The position numbers were made by a program, and so were the translations under genes. A stretch of DNA of 35,203 nucleotides from Gammaproteobacteria bacterium (GTDB taxonomy: Bacteria > Pseudomonadota > Gammaproteobacteria > Enterobacterales > Alteromonadaceae). Location: NCBI GenBank assembly GCA_027484495.1, contig JAIXSW010000015.1, forward strand, positions 1-35,203, in the 5' to 3' direction. Positions 25,067-33,090 of the stretch are shown piece by piece. Below the pieces are notes generated by a model that searched no databases, was not told where the DNA came from, and was given only the letters and a program-made list of their open reading frames with translations. Within the stretch, counting starts at the first letter, position 1. Each line of letters opens with the position of its first letter.

Positions 25067-26401
25067 ATGACAAAGCTGTTTCAGGGCAAAAGAGTAGCGG
25101 TGATTGGGCTTGGGGTGACCGGGCTTGCTACTGTGCGTTTTTTGCTGAAACAAGGCGTCAAGCCGGTGCTGATGGATACCCGCTTAAAAGTTGCGGGCAT
25201 CGAGACCATTCCGGCGGAAAAAGTCGATGGCATTTATTTTGGTGAACTGGACGCAAACCGGCTGGCACGGATGGATGTGCTGCTGGTAAGTCCAGGCCTT
25301 GATACCAGCCATCCGGCTATCCGTTTCGCTACAGCGCAAGGCGCACAGCTGATGGGCGATGTGGAATTATTTGCCCTTTGCAATGAAAAACCGGTGGTGG
25401 CAGTCACAGGCTCAAACGGCAAATCGACGGTCACTAAGCTGACCGAACATATGCTCAATTGCAGTGGGATCAATGCCTTAGCTGCAGGGAATATCGGTCT
25501 GGCCGTACTCGATGCGCTGGAAAGAACCGACGCGAAAGTGTACGTACTGGAGCTTTCCAGTTTTCAGCTCGATACCACACATAGTTTAAAACTGCGTGCT
25601 GCTGCCAATTTGAATGTGACGGAAGATCATCTCGACCGTCACGGTACGATGGCCGCCTATACCGCGGCCAAACAACGGATTTTCCTGCATACCGATGTGG
25701 CGATCTACAACGCCGAAGATCCACTGACGCGTCCGCTCGGTTGTGCAGCGCCCCAGATCGGCCTGAACCTGCAACAATCGCAGGATGGTTATGGTCTGGT
25801 GCAACAGCAGGGCGAAACCTGGCTGCTGGTCGACGGTGCCGCTTTGTTGCCGGTAGCTCAGATGTCGATGGTTGGCCGGCACAATCAATTTAACGCCTTG
25901 GCGTCCTGTGCCTTAGCGTTGGCGGTCGGTTGCAGCCGCGAGGCGCTGGTACAGGCGTTAAAAACCTATCAGCCGTTACCGCATCGTTGTGCTTTGGTAG
26001 CTGACCATGCCGGTGTGCGTTGGGTCAATGATTCCAAGGCGACCAATGTCGGCGCGACGTTGGCGGCGATCGCAGGCCTGCGTGCTGATGTACCGGGCAA
26101 GTTAATTCTGATCGCCGGTGGCGACGGTAAAGGCGTTGACTTTACTGAGTTATCAACGGTGTTACGCCAACAGGTTGATCAGGTGATCACGCTTGGACGC
26201 GATGGTCCGGCGATTGCGGCATTAGTACCCGGCAGCATCGAAGTGGCTGATTTGACGGCCGCGGTAAAACAGGCTGCGGCACTGGCCCGCGCCGGTGACA
26301 TGGTGTTGTTATCGCCGGCTTGTGCCAGCCTCGATATGTTTAAAAATTACGAAGAACGCGGCCGTTTATTCGCTGATGCTGTGCTGCAGGTGATCAAATG
26401 A
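25067..26401 (+). CDS. murD: UDP-MurNAc-L-Ala-D-Glu ligase MurD
   Basis: Adds D-glutamate to UDP-MurNAc-L-alanine. 444 residues, against 438 in E. coli. N-terminal dinucleotide-like fold 'V-A-V-I-G-L-G-V-T-G-L-A-T-V-R' near 10-24; ATP loop 'V-T-G-S-N-G-K-S-T-V-T' near 113-123; 'N-V-T-E-D-H-L-D-R-H-G' and 'W-V-N-D-S-K-A-T-N-V-G-A-T' further on; and 'L-L-S-P-A-C-A-S-L-D-M-F-K' near the end. AAAGGA precedes the ATG by about 12 bases. The 20-bp gap to mraY is the widest gap in this part of the cluster. It overlaps ftsW by ATGA. Confidence 0.97.
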   Translation: MTKLFQGKRVAVIGLGVTGLATVRFLLKQGVKPVLMDTRLKVAGIETIPAEKVDGIYFGELDANRLARMDVLLVSPGLDTSHPAIRFATAQGAQLMGDVELFALCNEKPVVAVTGSNGKSTVTKLTEHMLNCSGINALAAGNIGLAVLDALERTDAKVYVLELSSFQLDTTHSLKLRAAANLNVTEDHLDRHGTMAAYTAAKQRIFLHTDVAIYNAEDPLTRPLGCAAPQIGLNLQQSQDGYGLVQQQGETWLLVDGAALLPVAQMSMVGRHNQFNALASCALALAVGCSREALVQALKTYQPLPHRCALVADHAGVRWVNDSKATNVGATLAAIAGLRADVPGKLILIAGGDGKGVDFTELSTVLRQQVDQVITLGRDGPAIAALVPGSIEVADLTAAVKQAAALARAGDMVLLSPACASLDMFKNYEERGRLFADAVLQVIK

Positions 26402-27597
26402 AAGCGTGGTTAGTGCAACAGGGCGATCAGTTAATCGAACATTGGGTCGACTGGTGGCGGGCGGAAGATGGTGTCAGTTATGACCGTTTTTTCTTTACGC
26501 TGATGATCCTGTTGCTTGGTATTGGTTTTGTGATGGTGACCAGCGCCTCAGTGCCGGTAGCGGAACGGTTATTTGGTGACCCGCTGCATTATGCTATCCG
26601 TCATTTGGTGTACATCCTGATCGGCATTGGCTGTGCTTATCTGGCGCTGAATGTGCCGATAGACCGCTGGTTGCAGGGCAGTATGGTGTTGTTGGTGCTG
26701 GGGATCCTCGGGCTTATCGCCGTATTGGCCTTTGGCCGTAACGTCAATGGCAGTACCCGCTGGCTCTATGTTGGCCCTATTGGTATTCAGGCAGCAGAAC
26801 CGGCTAAATTATTCTTTTTTATCTACCTGTCGAGTTATCTGGTGCGCCGGCATGAAGAGGTCATCGAAAACTTTAAAGGCTTTTTAAAACCGTTATTGGT
26901 GCTGTTTGTGTTTGCAGTGTTGCTGTTGATGCAGCCTGACCTTGGTACTGTAATTGTGATGTTCGGCACCAGCGTGGTGCTATTGTTTTTAGCCGGTGCC
27001 AAGCTTTGGCAGTTTTTTGGTTTGATCCTGACCGGCCTTGCATCGATGGCGGTATTGATTGTCTACAGCGAATACCGCTGGCGACGGGTGACCGCGTTTC
27101 TGGACCCCTGGGCCGATCCGTTTGGCAGCGGTTACCAGCTGACGCAATCGCTGATGGCGTTTGGCCGTGGTGGTTTGTCCGGCCAGGGCCTCGGAAATTC
27201 GGTACAAAAGCTGGAGTACCTGCCGGAGGCGCATACTGACTTCATACTCGCGATCATCGCAGAGGAAACCGGCTTATTAGGTGTTATGACGGTCGCGGGT
27301 TTGCTGTTTTTGATGCTGGTGCGAGCCCTGTGGATTGGGAAACGCGCCGTGCAAAAAGGCATGAGTTTTCATGGCTTTCTGGCGTATTCCATCGCGATCT
27401 GGATTGGCTGTCAGACCTTCGTCAATATCGGTGTTGCGACCGGTGCTTTGCCAACGAAAGGCCTGACGCTGCCATTTGTCAGCTCTGGCGGCAGTAGTCT
27501 GGTAATTATGCTGGTGGCTGCTGCCATTGTGCTCAGAATCGATTTTGAAGTACGCCTCAAAGGTAAACATGCGATCAGCGGAGGCGTTCATGCCTGA
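26398..27597 (+). CDS. ftsW: Septal peptidoglycan glycosyltransferase FtsW (SEDS family)
   Basis: SEDS polymerase that builds septal glycan strands from lipid II with FtsI. 399 residues with about ten membrane helices, starting 'F-F-F-T-L-M-I-L-L-L-G-I-G-F-V-M-V-T-S-A-S'. The catalytic Asp region is visible as 'L-P-E-A-H-T-D-F-I-L-A-I-I-A-E-E' with Asp281. Also 'V-N-G-S-T-R-W-L', 'Q-P-D-L-G-T' and 'L-P-F-V-S-S-G-G-S-S' match the family. The N-terminal cytoplasmic tail (about 1-30, Trp-rich) is longer than in many homologues. The stop overlaps the murG start by 8 bp. Confidence 0.97.
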   Translation: MKAWLVQQGDQLIEHWVDWWRAEDGVSYDRFFFTLMILLLGIGFVMVTSASVPVAERLFGDPLHYAIRHLVYILIGIGCAYLALNVPIDRWLQGSMVLLVLGILGLIAVLAFGRNVNGSTRWLYVGPIGIQAAEPAKLFFFIYLSSYLVRRHEEVIENFKGFLKPLLVLFVFAVLLLMQPDLGTVIVMFGTSVVLLFLAGAKLWQFFGLILTGLASMAVLIVYSEYRWRRVTAFLDPWADPFGSGYQLTQSLMAFGRGGLSGQGLGNSVQKLEYLPEAHTDFILAIIAEETGLLGVMTVAGLLFLMLVRALWIGKRAVQKGMSFHGFLAYSIAIWIGCQTFVNIGVATGALPTKGLTLPFVSSGGSSLVIMLVAAAIVLRIDFEVRLKGKHAISGGVHA

Positions 27598-28705
27598 ACT
27601 CGCCATGCCGGAGGATCCGGCGAACGCGCTGAGGCCAACAGTACTGATCATGGCCGGTGGTACCGGTGGTCATATCTTTCCGGCGCGCGCAGTAGCCGAT
27701 GTGTTGGCTGCTGACGGCTGGGTTGTGCACTGGCTCGGCACTGCAGATCGGATGGAAGCGCGCCTGGTACCGGAATTTGGTTATCCGCTGCATACGATCA
27801 GCGTTGCCGGATTACGTGGCAAAGGCTGGCGTTCGTTGTTGCAGGCGCCATGGATGTTATGGCGCTCCGTCGCTCAGGCCCGCTCGCTGGTGAAGCAGCT
27901 ACGGCCCGGTCTGGTGCTTGGTTTTGGCGGATACGCCAGTGGTCCCGGTGGTTTGGCGGCCTGGCTCGATGGCATTCCGCTGGTGATCCATGAGCAAAAT
28001 GCTGTGGCCGGAACCACGAATAAACTGTTGGCGCGGATCGCCGATCAGGTGCTGGTCGCGTTCCCACAAGCCTTTTCCAATCTGCCACAGCGACTTGTGT
28101 TGGGAAATCCGGTACGCCAGGCGCTGATCGGCTTAAATCCGCAGAATTATTTGCAGAAAAGCTTAAATATTTTGATCGTCGGTGGTAGTTTAGGAGCCAG
28201 GGTTTTTAATCAGGTCTTACCGCCGATCCTGAAGCAGGCCGCGGCTTCTGGCCAGATCAAGGTGCGCCATCAGACCGGGCAACTTGAACTGGCGCAAACC
28301 GAATTGGCATATGCCAGCAAGCCGGCCAATCTTGAAGTGCAAGTCACTGCTTTTATTGACGATATGGCCGAAGCGTATCGTTGGGCTGATTTGGTGATTT
28401 GCCGGGCCGGCGCGCTGACTGTCAGTGAAGTGGCTTGTGTCGGCGTGGCTGCGCTGTTTGTGCCGCTGCCGACTGCAATCGATGACCATCAGACGGCGAA
28501 CGCCAGTGTGTTGGTATCGAAACAGGCCGCGTTATTACTGCCTCAGGCTGAATTAAAACCGGAAACATTAGTGCCGCTGCTGCAAAGCTGGTTGTCAGAT
28601 AAGACTCCACTGGCGCACATGGCACAACTGGCACGTTCTTGTGCCATCGACGATGCAGCCGAGCAGGTTGCAGTTGTTTGTCGACGTCTGACAGGTGTGA
28701 ATTAA
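27590..28705 (+). CDS. murG: UDP-GlcNAc:lipid I N-acetylglucosaminyltransferase MurG
   Basis: Peripheral membrane glycosyltransferase that converts lipid I to lipid II. 371 residues from the ATG at 27590, which has GGAGG five bases upstream; the frame is open farther, but that part lies inside ftsW. E. coli MurG has 355 residues, and about 16 extra residues precede the first strand here. Motifs: 'M-A-G-G-T-G-G-H-I-F-P-A-R-A-V-A' near 22-37, 'G-F-G-G-Y-A-S-G-P', 'I-H-E-Q-N-A-V-A-G-T-T-N' and 'V-G-G-S-L-G-A'. One base separates it from the murC start. Confidence 0.97.
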   Translation: MPELAMPEDPANALRPTVLIMAGGTGGHIFPARAVADVLAADGWVVHWLGTADRMEARLVPEFGYPLHTISVAGLRGKGWRSLLQAPWMLWRSVAQARSLVKQLRPGLVLGFGGYASGPGGLAAWLDGIPLVIHEQNAVAGTTNKLLARIADQVLVAFPQAFSNLPQRLVLGNPVRQALIGLNPQNYLQKSLNILIVGGSLGARVFNQVLPPILKQAAASGQIKVRHQTGQLELAQTELAYASKPANLEVQVTAFIDDMAEAYRWADLVICRAGALTVSEVACVGVAALFVPLPTAIDDHQTANASVLVSKQAALLLPQAELKPETLVPLLQSWLSDKTPLAHMAQLARSCAIDDAAEQVAVVCRRLTGVN

Positions 28706-28706
28706 T

Positions 28707-30164
28707 ATGATAATGAAAACCATGCACCCGGAAAAAACTGCAATGCGTCGTGTTGATTGCATTCATTTTGTCGGGATTGGTGGTGCAGGGATGGGCGGTA
28801 TCGCCGAAGTCCTGCTCAATGAAGGTTACAAAATCTCCGGCTCAGACTTGGGCCCGAATCCGGTGGTCGAACGCCTGACGTCATTGGGCGCTGAAATCAA
28901 GTTTGGTCATGCGGCGGAGAATATCCGGGGCGCCAGCGTGGTTGTGGTCTCCAGTGCAATCAAAACGGACAATCCGGAAGTGAATGCGGCGCTGGAACAA
29001 CGCATCCCGGTGGTGCGCCGTGCGCAAATGCTGGCCGAACTGATGCGGTATCGTCATGGCATCGCCATCGCCGGGACCCATGGCAAAACGACGACGACCA
29101 GCCTGGTATCGTCAATTTTCGCTGAAGCCGGTGCAGATCCGACTTTTGTCATTGGTGGTTTGTTAAATTCAGCCGGCACCAATGCACGCTTGGGCACAGG
29201 TCGTTACCTGATTGCTGAAGCCGATGAAAGTGATGCGTCTTTCCTGCATCTGCAGCCGATGGCCGCCATTATTACCAATATCGAACCGGACCATATGGAA
29301 ACCTACCAGGGTGATTTCGAGAAAATGAAATCAACCTACCTGGAGTTCTGCCACAACCTGCCATTTTACGGCGCTGTAGTGTTGTGTATTGATGACCCGG
29401 TACTCCGCGAACTGATGCCGCGGATTGGCCGCACTGTGATCACTTATGGATTTAGCGACGATGCGGACTACCGCATCAGTGATTTCAGTCAGTCCGGTAC
29501 CAGAACGCATTTTGTTGTGACAGATCCGGCCAAACAGAGCCGAAGCATCGAGTTAAACCTGGCAGGCCGTCACAACGCGTTAAACGCCACCGCTGCGTTT
29601 GCCATGGCGCAGGATGAAGGGGTTGCCGAAGCAGCCATCTTATCGGCATTCAGTAAATTTGAAGGTATCGGTCGTCGCTTCCAGCAGTATGGTGAGTTTG
29701 ATACCGGCCGTGGCAAAGTGCTGTTAGTTGACGATTATGGCCACCATCCCAGTGAAGTGGCGGCGACAGTTGCGGCCGCGCGCAATGCCTGGCCAACACG
29801 TCGTTTAGTGATGGCATATCAGCCACACCGTTACACCCGCACCCGCGATTTATATGAAGATTTTGCCAAGGTGCTGTCGACAGTCGACAGCCTGTTGTTA
29901 CTTGAAGTCTACAGTGCCGGTGAAGCGGCCATCGCAGGCGCCGACAGCCGCAGCTTATGCCGCAGCATCCGGGCCCGTGGTCAGCTTGATCCGATCTATG
30001 TCGCAACACCAGCCGACTTACCGGCAGCTTTAGCGGATGTACTGCAGGACGGCGATGTACTGATGACGCAGGGCGCCGGGAATATCGGTGCACTGGCGAA
30101 ACAGCTGGCCGCACAGCAATTGAATATCGAAGTGATGAAACAAAGTGCCGGGAGAGCATCATGA
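28707..30164 (+). CDS. murC: UDP-MurNAc-L-alanine ligase MurC
   Basis: First Mur ligase: adds L-alanine to UDP-MurNAc. 485 residues from the ATG at 28707; an ATG at 28713 is also possible, and AGGTG lies 11 bases before the first. Motifs: 'I-H-F-V-G-I-G-G-A-G-M-G-G-I-A-E-V' near 19-35, ATP loop 'G-T-H-G-K-T-T-T-T', 'A-D-E-S-D-A-S-F-L-H-L', 'D-D-Y-G-H-H-P-S-E-V' and 'Q-P-H-R-Y-T-R-T-R-D-L'. The stop overlaps ddl by ATGA. Confidence 0.97.
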   Translation: MIMKTMHPEKTAMRRVDCIHFVGIGGAGMGGIAEVLLNEGYKISGSDLGPNPVVERLTSLGAEIKFGHAAENIRGASVVVVSSAIKTDNPEVNAALEQRIPVVRRAQMLAELMRYRHGIAIAGTHGKTTTTSLVSSIFAEAGADPTFVIGGLLNSAGTNARLGTGRYLIAEADESDASFLHLQPMAAIITNIEPDHMETYQGDFEKMKSTYLEFCHNLPFYGAVVLCIDDPVLRELMPRIGRTVITYGFSDDADYRISDFSQSGTRTHFVVTDPAKQSRSIELNLAGRHNALNATAAFAMAQDEGVAEAAILSAFSKFEGIGRRFQQYGEFDTGRGKVLLVDDYGHHPSEVAATVAAARNAWPTRRLVMAYQPHRYTRTRDLYEDFAKVLSTVDSLLLLEVYSAGEAAIAGADSRSLCRSIRARGQLDPIYVATPADLPAALADVLQDGDVLMTQGAGNIGALAKQLAAQQLNIEVMKQSAGRAS

Positions 30165-31075
30165 GCAGTAAATTTGGCAAAGTCGCCGTGATGTTTGGTG
30201 GCACTTCAGCTGAGCGGGAAGTGTCGTTAAAGTCCGGTGCTGCAGTGCTCAAAGCATTACAGGCACAAGGCATTGATGCTCATGCTTTTGATCCAAAAGA
30301 CCAACCGCTCAGTGCGCTGGAAGCTCAGGCTTTTGACCGCGTGTTTATTGTATTGCATGGCCGTGGTGGTGAAGATGGCACCATGCAGGGCGCGCTGCAA
30401 CTGCATGACATACCGTATACCGGTTCTGGTGTATTGGGTTCAGCCCTGGCGATGGACAAAATTCGCTGCAAATTTCTGTTCAGCGCGCATGGCTTACCGA
30501 CAGCGCCATTTCGCGTCGCACAAAAAGGCGACGACATTGATTACGCCGCAATGCTGGCCGAGCTCAATGGCAAAGTGATGGTTAAACCGGCCAATGAAGG
30601 TTCCAGTATCGGTATGTCTGCAGCCACTACGGCGGCAGAGTTGGAACAGGCGTTAGCGCTGGCGTTTGAGTATGATGATGCTGTGTTAGTTGAACAGTGG
30701 ATCAACGGTCGTGAATTTACCGTGTCAATGCTGGACGGTCAGGCTCTGCCGGTGATTGAAATGCGCACGCCGCGGGCTTTTTATGATTACGAAGCCAAAT
30801 ATCAGTCGAATAGCACCGAATATCTGTGTCCGGCGCCAATCAGCGCTGAACAAACCGCCAGTTTGCAACAATCGGCGATGGCCGCGTTTAAAGCGGTCGG
30901 CGCCAGTGGCTGGGGTCGTGTCGATGCGATGCTCGACAGTGACGGCCAGTTCCGCTTGCTGGAAGTGAATACGGTGCCGGGCATGACCGAAAAATCGCTG
31001 GTGCCGATGGCCGCCCGTGCTGCTGGTTACAGCTTTGAGCAGCTTGTGGCAAGAATTTTAGAGCAGGCGCTATGA
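30161..31075 (+). CDS. ddl: D-alanine-D-alanine ligase (DdlB type)
   Basis: ATP-grasp ligase that makes the D-Ala-D-Ala dipeptide used by MurF. 304 residues, against 306 in E. coli DdlB. Motifs: 'V-M-F-G-G-T-S-A-E-R-E-V-S-L-K-S-G' near 9-25, 'H-G-R-G-G-E-D-G-T-M-Q-G' near 65-76, 'K-P-A-N-E-G-S-S-I-G-M-S' in the ATP site, and the metal-binding 'L-L-E-V-N-T-V-P-G-M-T' near the end. Position between murC and ftsQ is the standard DdlB locus. Overlaps ftsQ by ATGA. Confidence 0.97.
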   Translation: MSSKFGKVAVMFGGTSAEREVSLKSGAAVLKALQAQGIDAHAFDPKDQPLSALEAQAFDRVFIVLHGRGGEDGTMQGALQLHDIPYTGSGVLGSALAMDKIRCKFLFSAHGLPTAPFRVAQKGDDIDYAAMLAELNGKVMVKPANEGSSIGMSAATTAAELEQALALAFEYDDAVLVEQWINGREFTVSMLDGQALPVIEMRTPRAFYDYEAKYQSNSTEYLCPAPISAEQTASLQQSAMAAFKAVGASGWGRVDAMLDSDGQFRLLEVNTVPGMTEKSLVPMAARAAGYSFEQLVARILEQAL

Positions 31076-31833
31076 AAGCATTGCGTCAGAGCCAGAAAAC
31101 GCCTTACACGCCGGCATTTGTCGGCGGTGTGGTGTTTTTTCTCTGCGCAGTGGCCTTAGTCATCTGGTTTGGGATCAAGGTCAGTCACTGGGTACAGCAC
31201 CAGCAGACGGCTCCGATCAAACAAGTGAAACTCTATGGTGATTTCGGCCATATCCAGCCGGGGCAACTGCACAGCAAGTTGCAACAGCATCTGGTTGGCA
31301 ATTATTTCAAACTGGATGTCGACGAAGTCGCCGCCTTTTTGCAGCAACAACCTTGGGTGCATCAGGTCGCGGTACGCAAGCAGTGGCCCGGCACCCTGGT
31401 GGTGGTGGTGACTGAACACAGTCCGGTGGCGATCTGGAACAAAGACTATCTGCTGAACAAACGCGGCGAAGTGTTCCGCGCGCCGTTGGAACAACTGCAG
31501 GCAGCGTTGCCAAAACTGTTTGGCCCGGAAGGGGCAGAGCAGGACGCACTGAGTATGTACGGTAAAGTGCAGGCACTGTTGGCGTTACATCAGTTTGATG
31601 CCGCAGGCTTATCGGTCACTGAGCGTTTTGCCTGGGAAGTCCAGCTCAGTAACGGTATCGCCCTGAAATTGGGCCGCGAAGATACATTAAAACGGGTACA
31701 GCGATTTATCGACCTGTATCCGGTGGTGGTAAAACATAAACCGGAAGCGATAGTACAAGTCGATTTACGGTATGACACAGGATTGGCGGTGCAGTACGCG
31801 CCTCCGGTGATAACGGAAAAGAGAAAAGCATGA
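31072..31833 (+). CDS. ftsQ: Cell division protein FtsQ
   Basis: Bitopic inner-membrane divisome protein that binds FtsL-FtsB. 253 residues, against 276 in E. coli. Cytoplasmic tail (1-17), membrane helix (about 18-38, 'V-V-F-F-L-C-A-V-A-L-V-I-W-F-G'), POTRA domain (about 50-118, with 'V-K-L-Y-G-D-F' and 'V-A-V-R-K-Q-W-P-G-T-L'), then a beta domain with 'V-D-L-R-Y-D-T-G-L-A-V' at its end. The short cytoplasmic tail differs from the longer E. coli one. Overlaps ftsA by ATGA. Confidence 0.96.
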   Translation: MKALRQSQKTPYTPAFVGGVVFFLCAVALVIWFGIKVSHWVQHQQTAPIKQVKLYGDFGHIQPGQLHSKLQQHLVGNYFKLDVDEVAAFLQQQPWVHQVAVRKQWPGTLVVVVTEHSPVAIWNKDYLLNKRGEVFRAPLEQLQAALPKLFGPEGAEQDALSMYGKVQALLALHQFDAAGLSVTERFAWEVQLSNGIALKLGREDTLKRVQRFIDLYPVVVKHKPEAIVQVDLRYDTGLAVQYAPPVITEKRKA

Positions 31834-33065
31834 CCAAGTCGTTAGATCGGGATCTGATTGTTGGCTTAGATATCGGCACCTCGCAAATTAAAGCCGTCGT
31901 CGGTGAGATCACCGCAGATAACCAGCTGGCGATTGTCGGCGTCGGTACGCACATTGCCCGCGGCATGGATAAAGGTGGTGTCAACGATCTGAATCTGGTG
32001 GTGCAATCGGTGCAACGCGCCATTGATGAAGCTGAACTGATGACAGATTGACGGGTGTCTTCCGTGTATTTATGCATTACCGGTAAACATATCCGCTGTC
32101 AGAACGAAAGTGGTATGGTGCCGATCAACGACACTGAAGTGACCGCAGAAGATGTGGCGAATGTGATCCACGCCGCCAAATCGGTGCCGATTTCAGCCGA
32201 ACGTCGATTATTACATGTACTGCCGCAGGAATTTTCGGTCGACATGCAGGAAGGTATCAAAAGCCCGATTGGCATGTCTGGCGTGCGGATGGAAGCCAAG
32301 GCGCACATCATCACTTGCGCCAACGATATGGCGAAAAATATTGAAAAATGCGTCGAGCGCTGCAGTTTACATGTTGATCAGCTGATATTCAGCTCGCTGG
32401 CGTCAAGCTTTGCCATCCTGACCGAAGATGAAAAAGAGCTGGGTGTTTGTGTGGTCGATATGGGCGGCGGCACTATCGATATTTCGATTTATACCAATGG
32501 CGCGCTGCGCCACACCGCGGTGATCCCAGTGGCCGGGAATCAGGTCACCAGCGACATCGCGAAGATCTTCCGCACACCAATTGGTCATGCTGAAGATATC
32601 AAAATCCAGTATGCCTGCGCGCTGCGCAGCATGGTTGGTAAAGAAGAAAACATTGAAGTGCCAAGCGTGGGCGGTCGTCCGGCCCGCAGCATGTCACGCC
32701 ACACGCTGGCTGAAGTGGTTGAGCCGCGTTATCAGGAATTATTTGAGCTGGTGGTGGAAGAGATCCGCGCCAGTGGTCTGGAAGAGCAAATTGCTGCCGG
32801 TGTGGTACTGACCGGGGGCACCGCCAAGATGGAAGGTGCAATCGAATTTGCCGAAGATATTTTCCAGATGCCGGTGCGGCTGGGTTTCCCGGCCAATATT
32901 ACCGGTTTGACCGAGTATGTGAACGACCCGGCTTATGCCAGTGTGGTTGGTCTGTTATTGTATGGCAAAGATGCACGTGCCCAGCAGAAAAAAGCAGTGG
33001 CGGCACGGGAGTCGGTTGGCGGTTTTGTTAAAAAACTGACCAGCTGGTTTAAAGGCGAGTTTTGA
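31830..33065 (+). CDS. ftsA: Cell division protein FtsA, interrupted by an in-frame TGA at codon 74
   Basis: Actin-fold ATPase that anchors FtsZ to the membrane. Residues 1-73 run from 31830 to a TGA at 32049-32051. The same frame then continues uninterrupted to TGA at 33063-33065; the full span would be 411 residues, against 420 in E. coli. Both sides match FtsA: 'V-G-L-D-I-G-T-S' (phosphate-1), 'R-G-M-D-K-G-G-V-N-D-L', then after the stop 'S-S-V-Y-L-C-I-T-G-K-H-I', 'V-V-D-M-G-G-G-T-I-D-I', 'V-L-T-G-G-T-A-K-M-E-G', and a terminal amphipathic helix 'F-V-K-K-L-T-S-W-F-K-G-E-F'. Restart at GTG 32055 would lose phosphate-1 and could not give a normal ATPase. The gene is normally essential, so a base-call error, suppression or recoding has to be considered. 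It is co-transcribed with ftsQ and ftsZ. Confidence 0.9.
32049..32051 (+). other. In-frame TGA within ftsA (codon 74)
   Basis: The reading is A-E-L-M-T-D-stop-R-V-S-S-V-Y-L. The recalled E. coli FtsA has A-E-L-M-A-D-C-Q-I-S-S-V-Y-L, with Cys74 at exactly this position. A single base change from TGC or TGT would create it. The next base is C, giving the tetranucleotide TGAC, known as a poor termination context in E. coli. Confidence 0.95.
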
Positions 33066-33090
33066 GTAAGCGTAAAACGGAGAGAGCAAC

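Noticed and set aside
29650..30273. 207-residue minus-strand frame across murC and ddl
   Set aside because: Antisense to two strongly conserved genes, Arg/His/Pro-rich, with no recognisable domain; a composition artefact.
31830..33065. Frameshift as the cause of the split ftsA
   Set aside because: Both halves lie in the same reading frame, with only three bases (cgg, Arg) between the TGA and the next possible start, so no insertion or deletion is needed.
32055..33065. Separate functional short FtsA starting at GTG 32055
   Set aside because: It would lack the first 75 residues, including the phosphate-1 loop, and no good ribosome binding site precedes the GTG.
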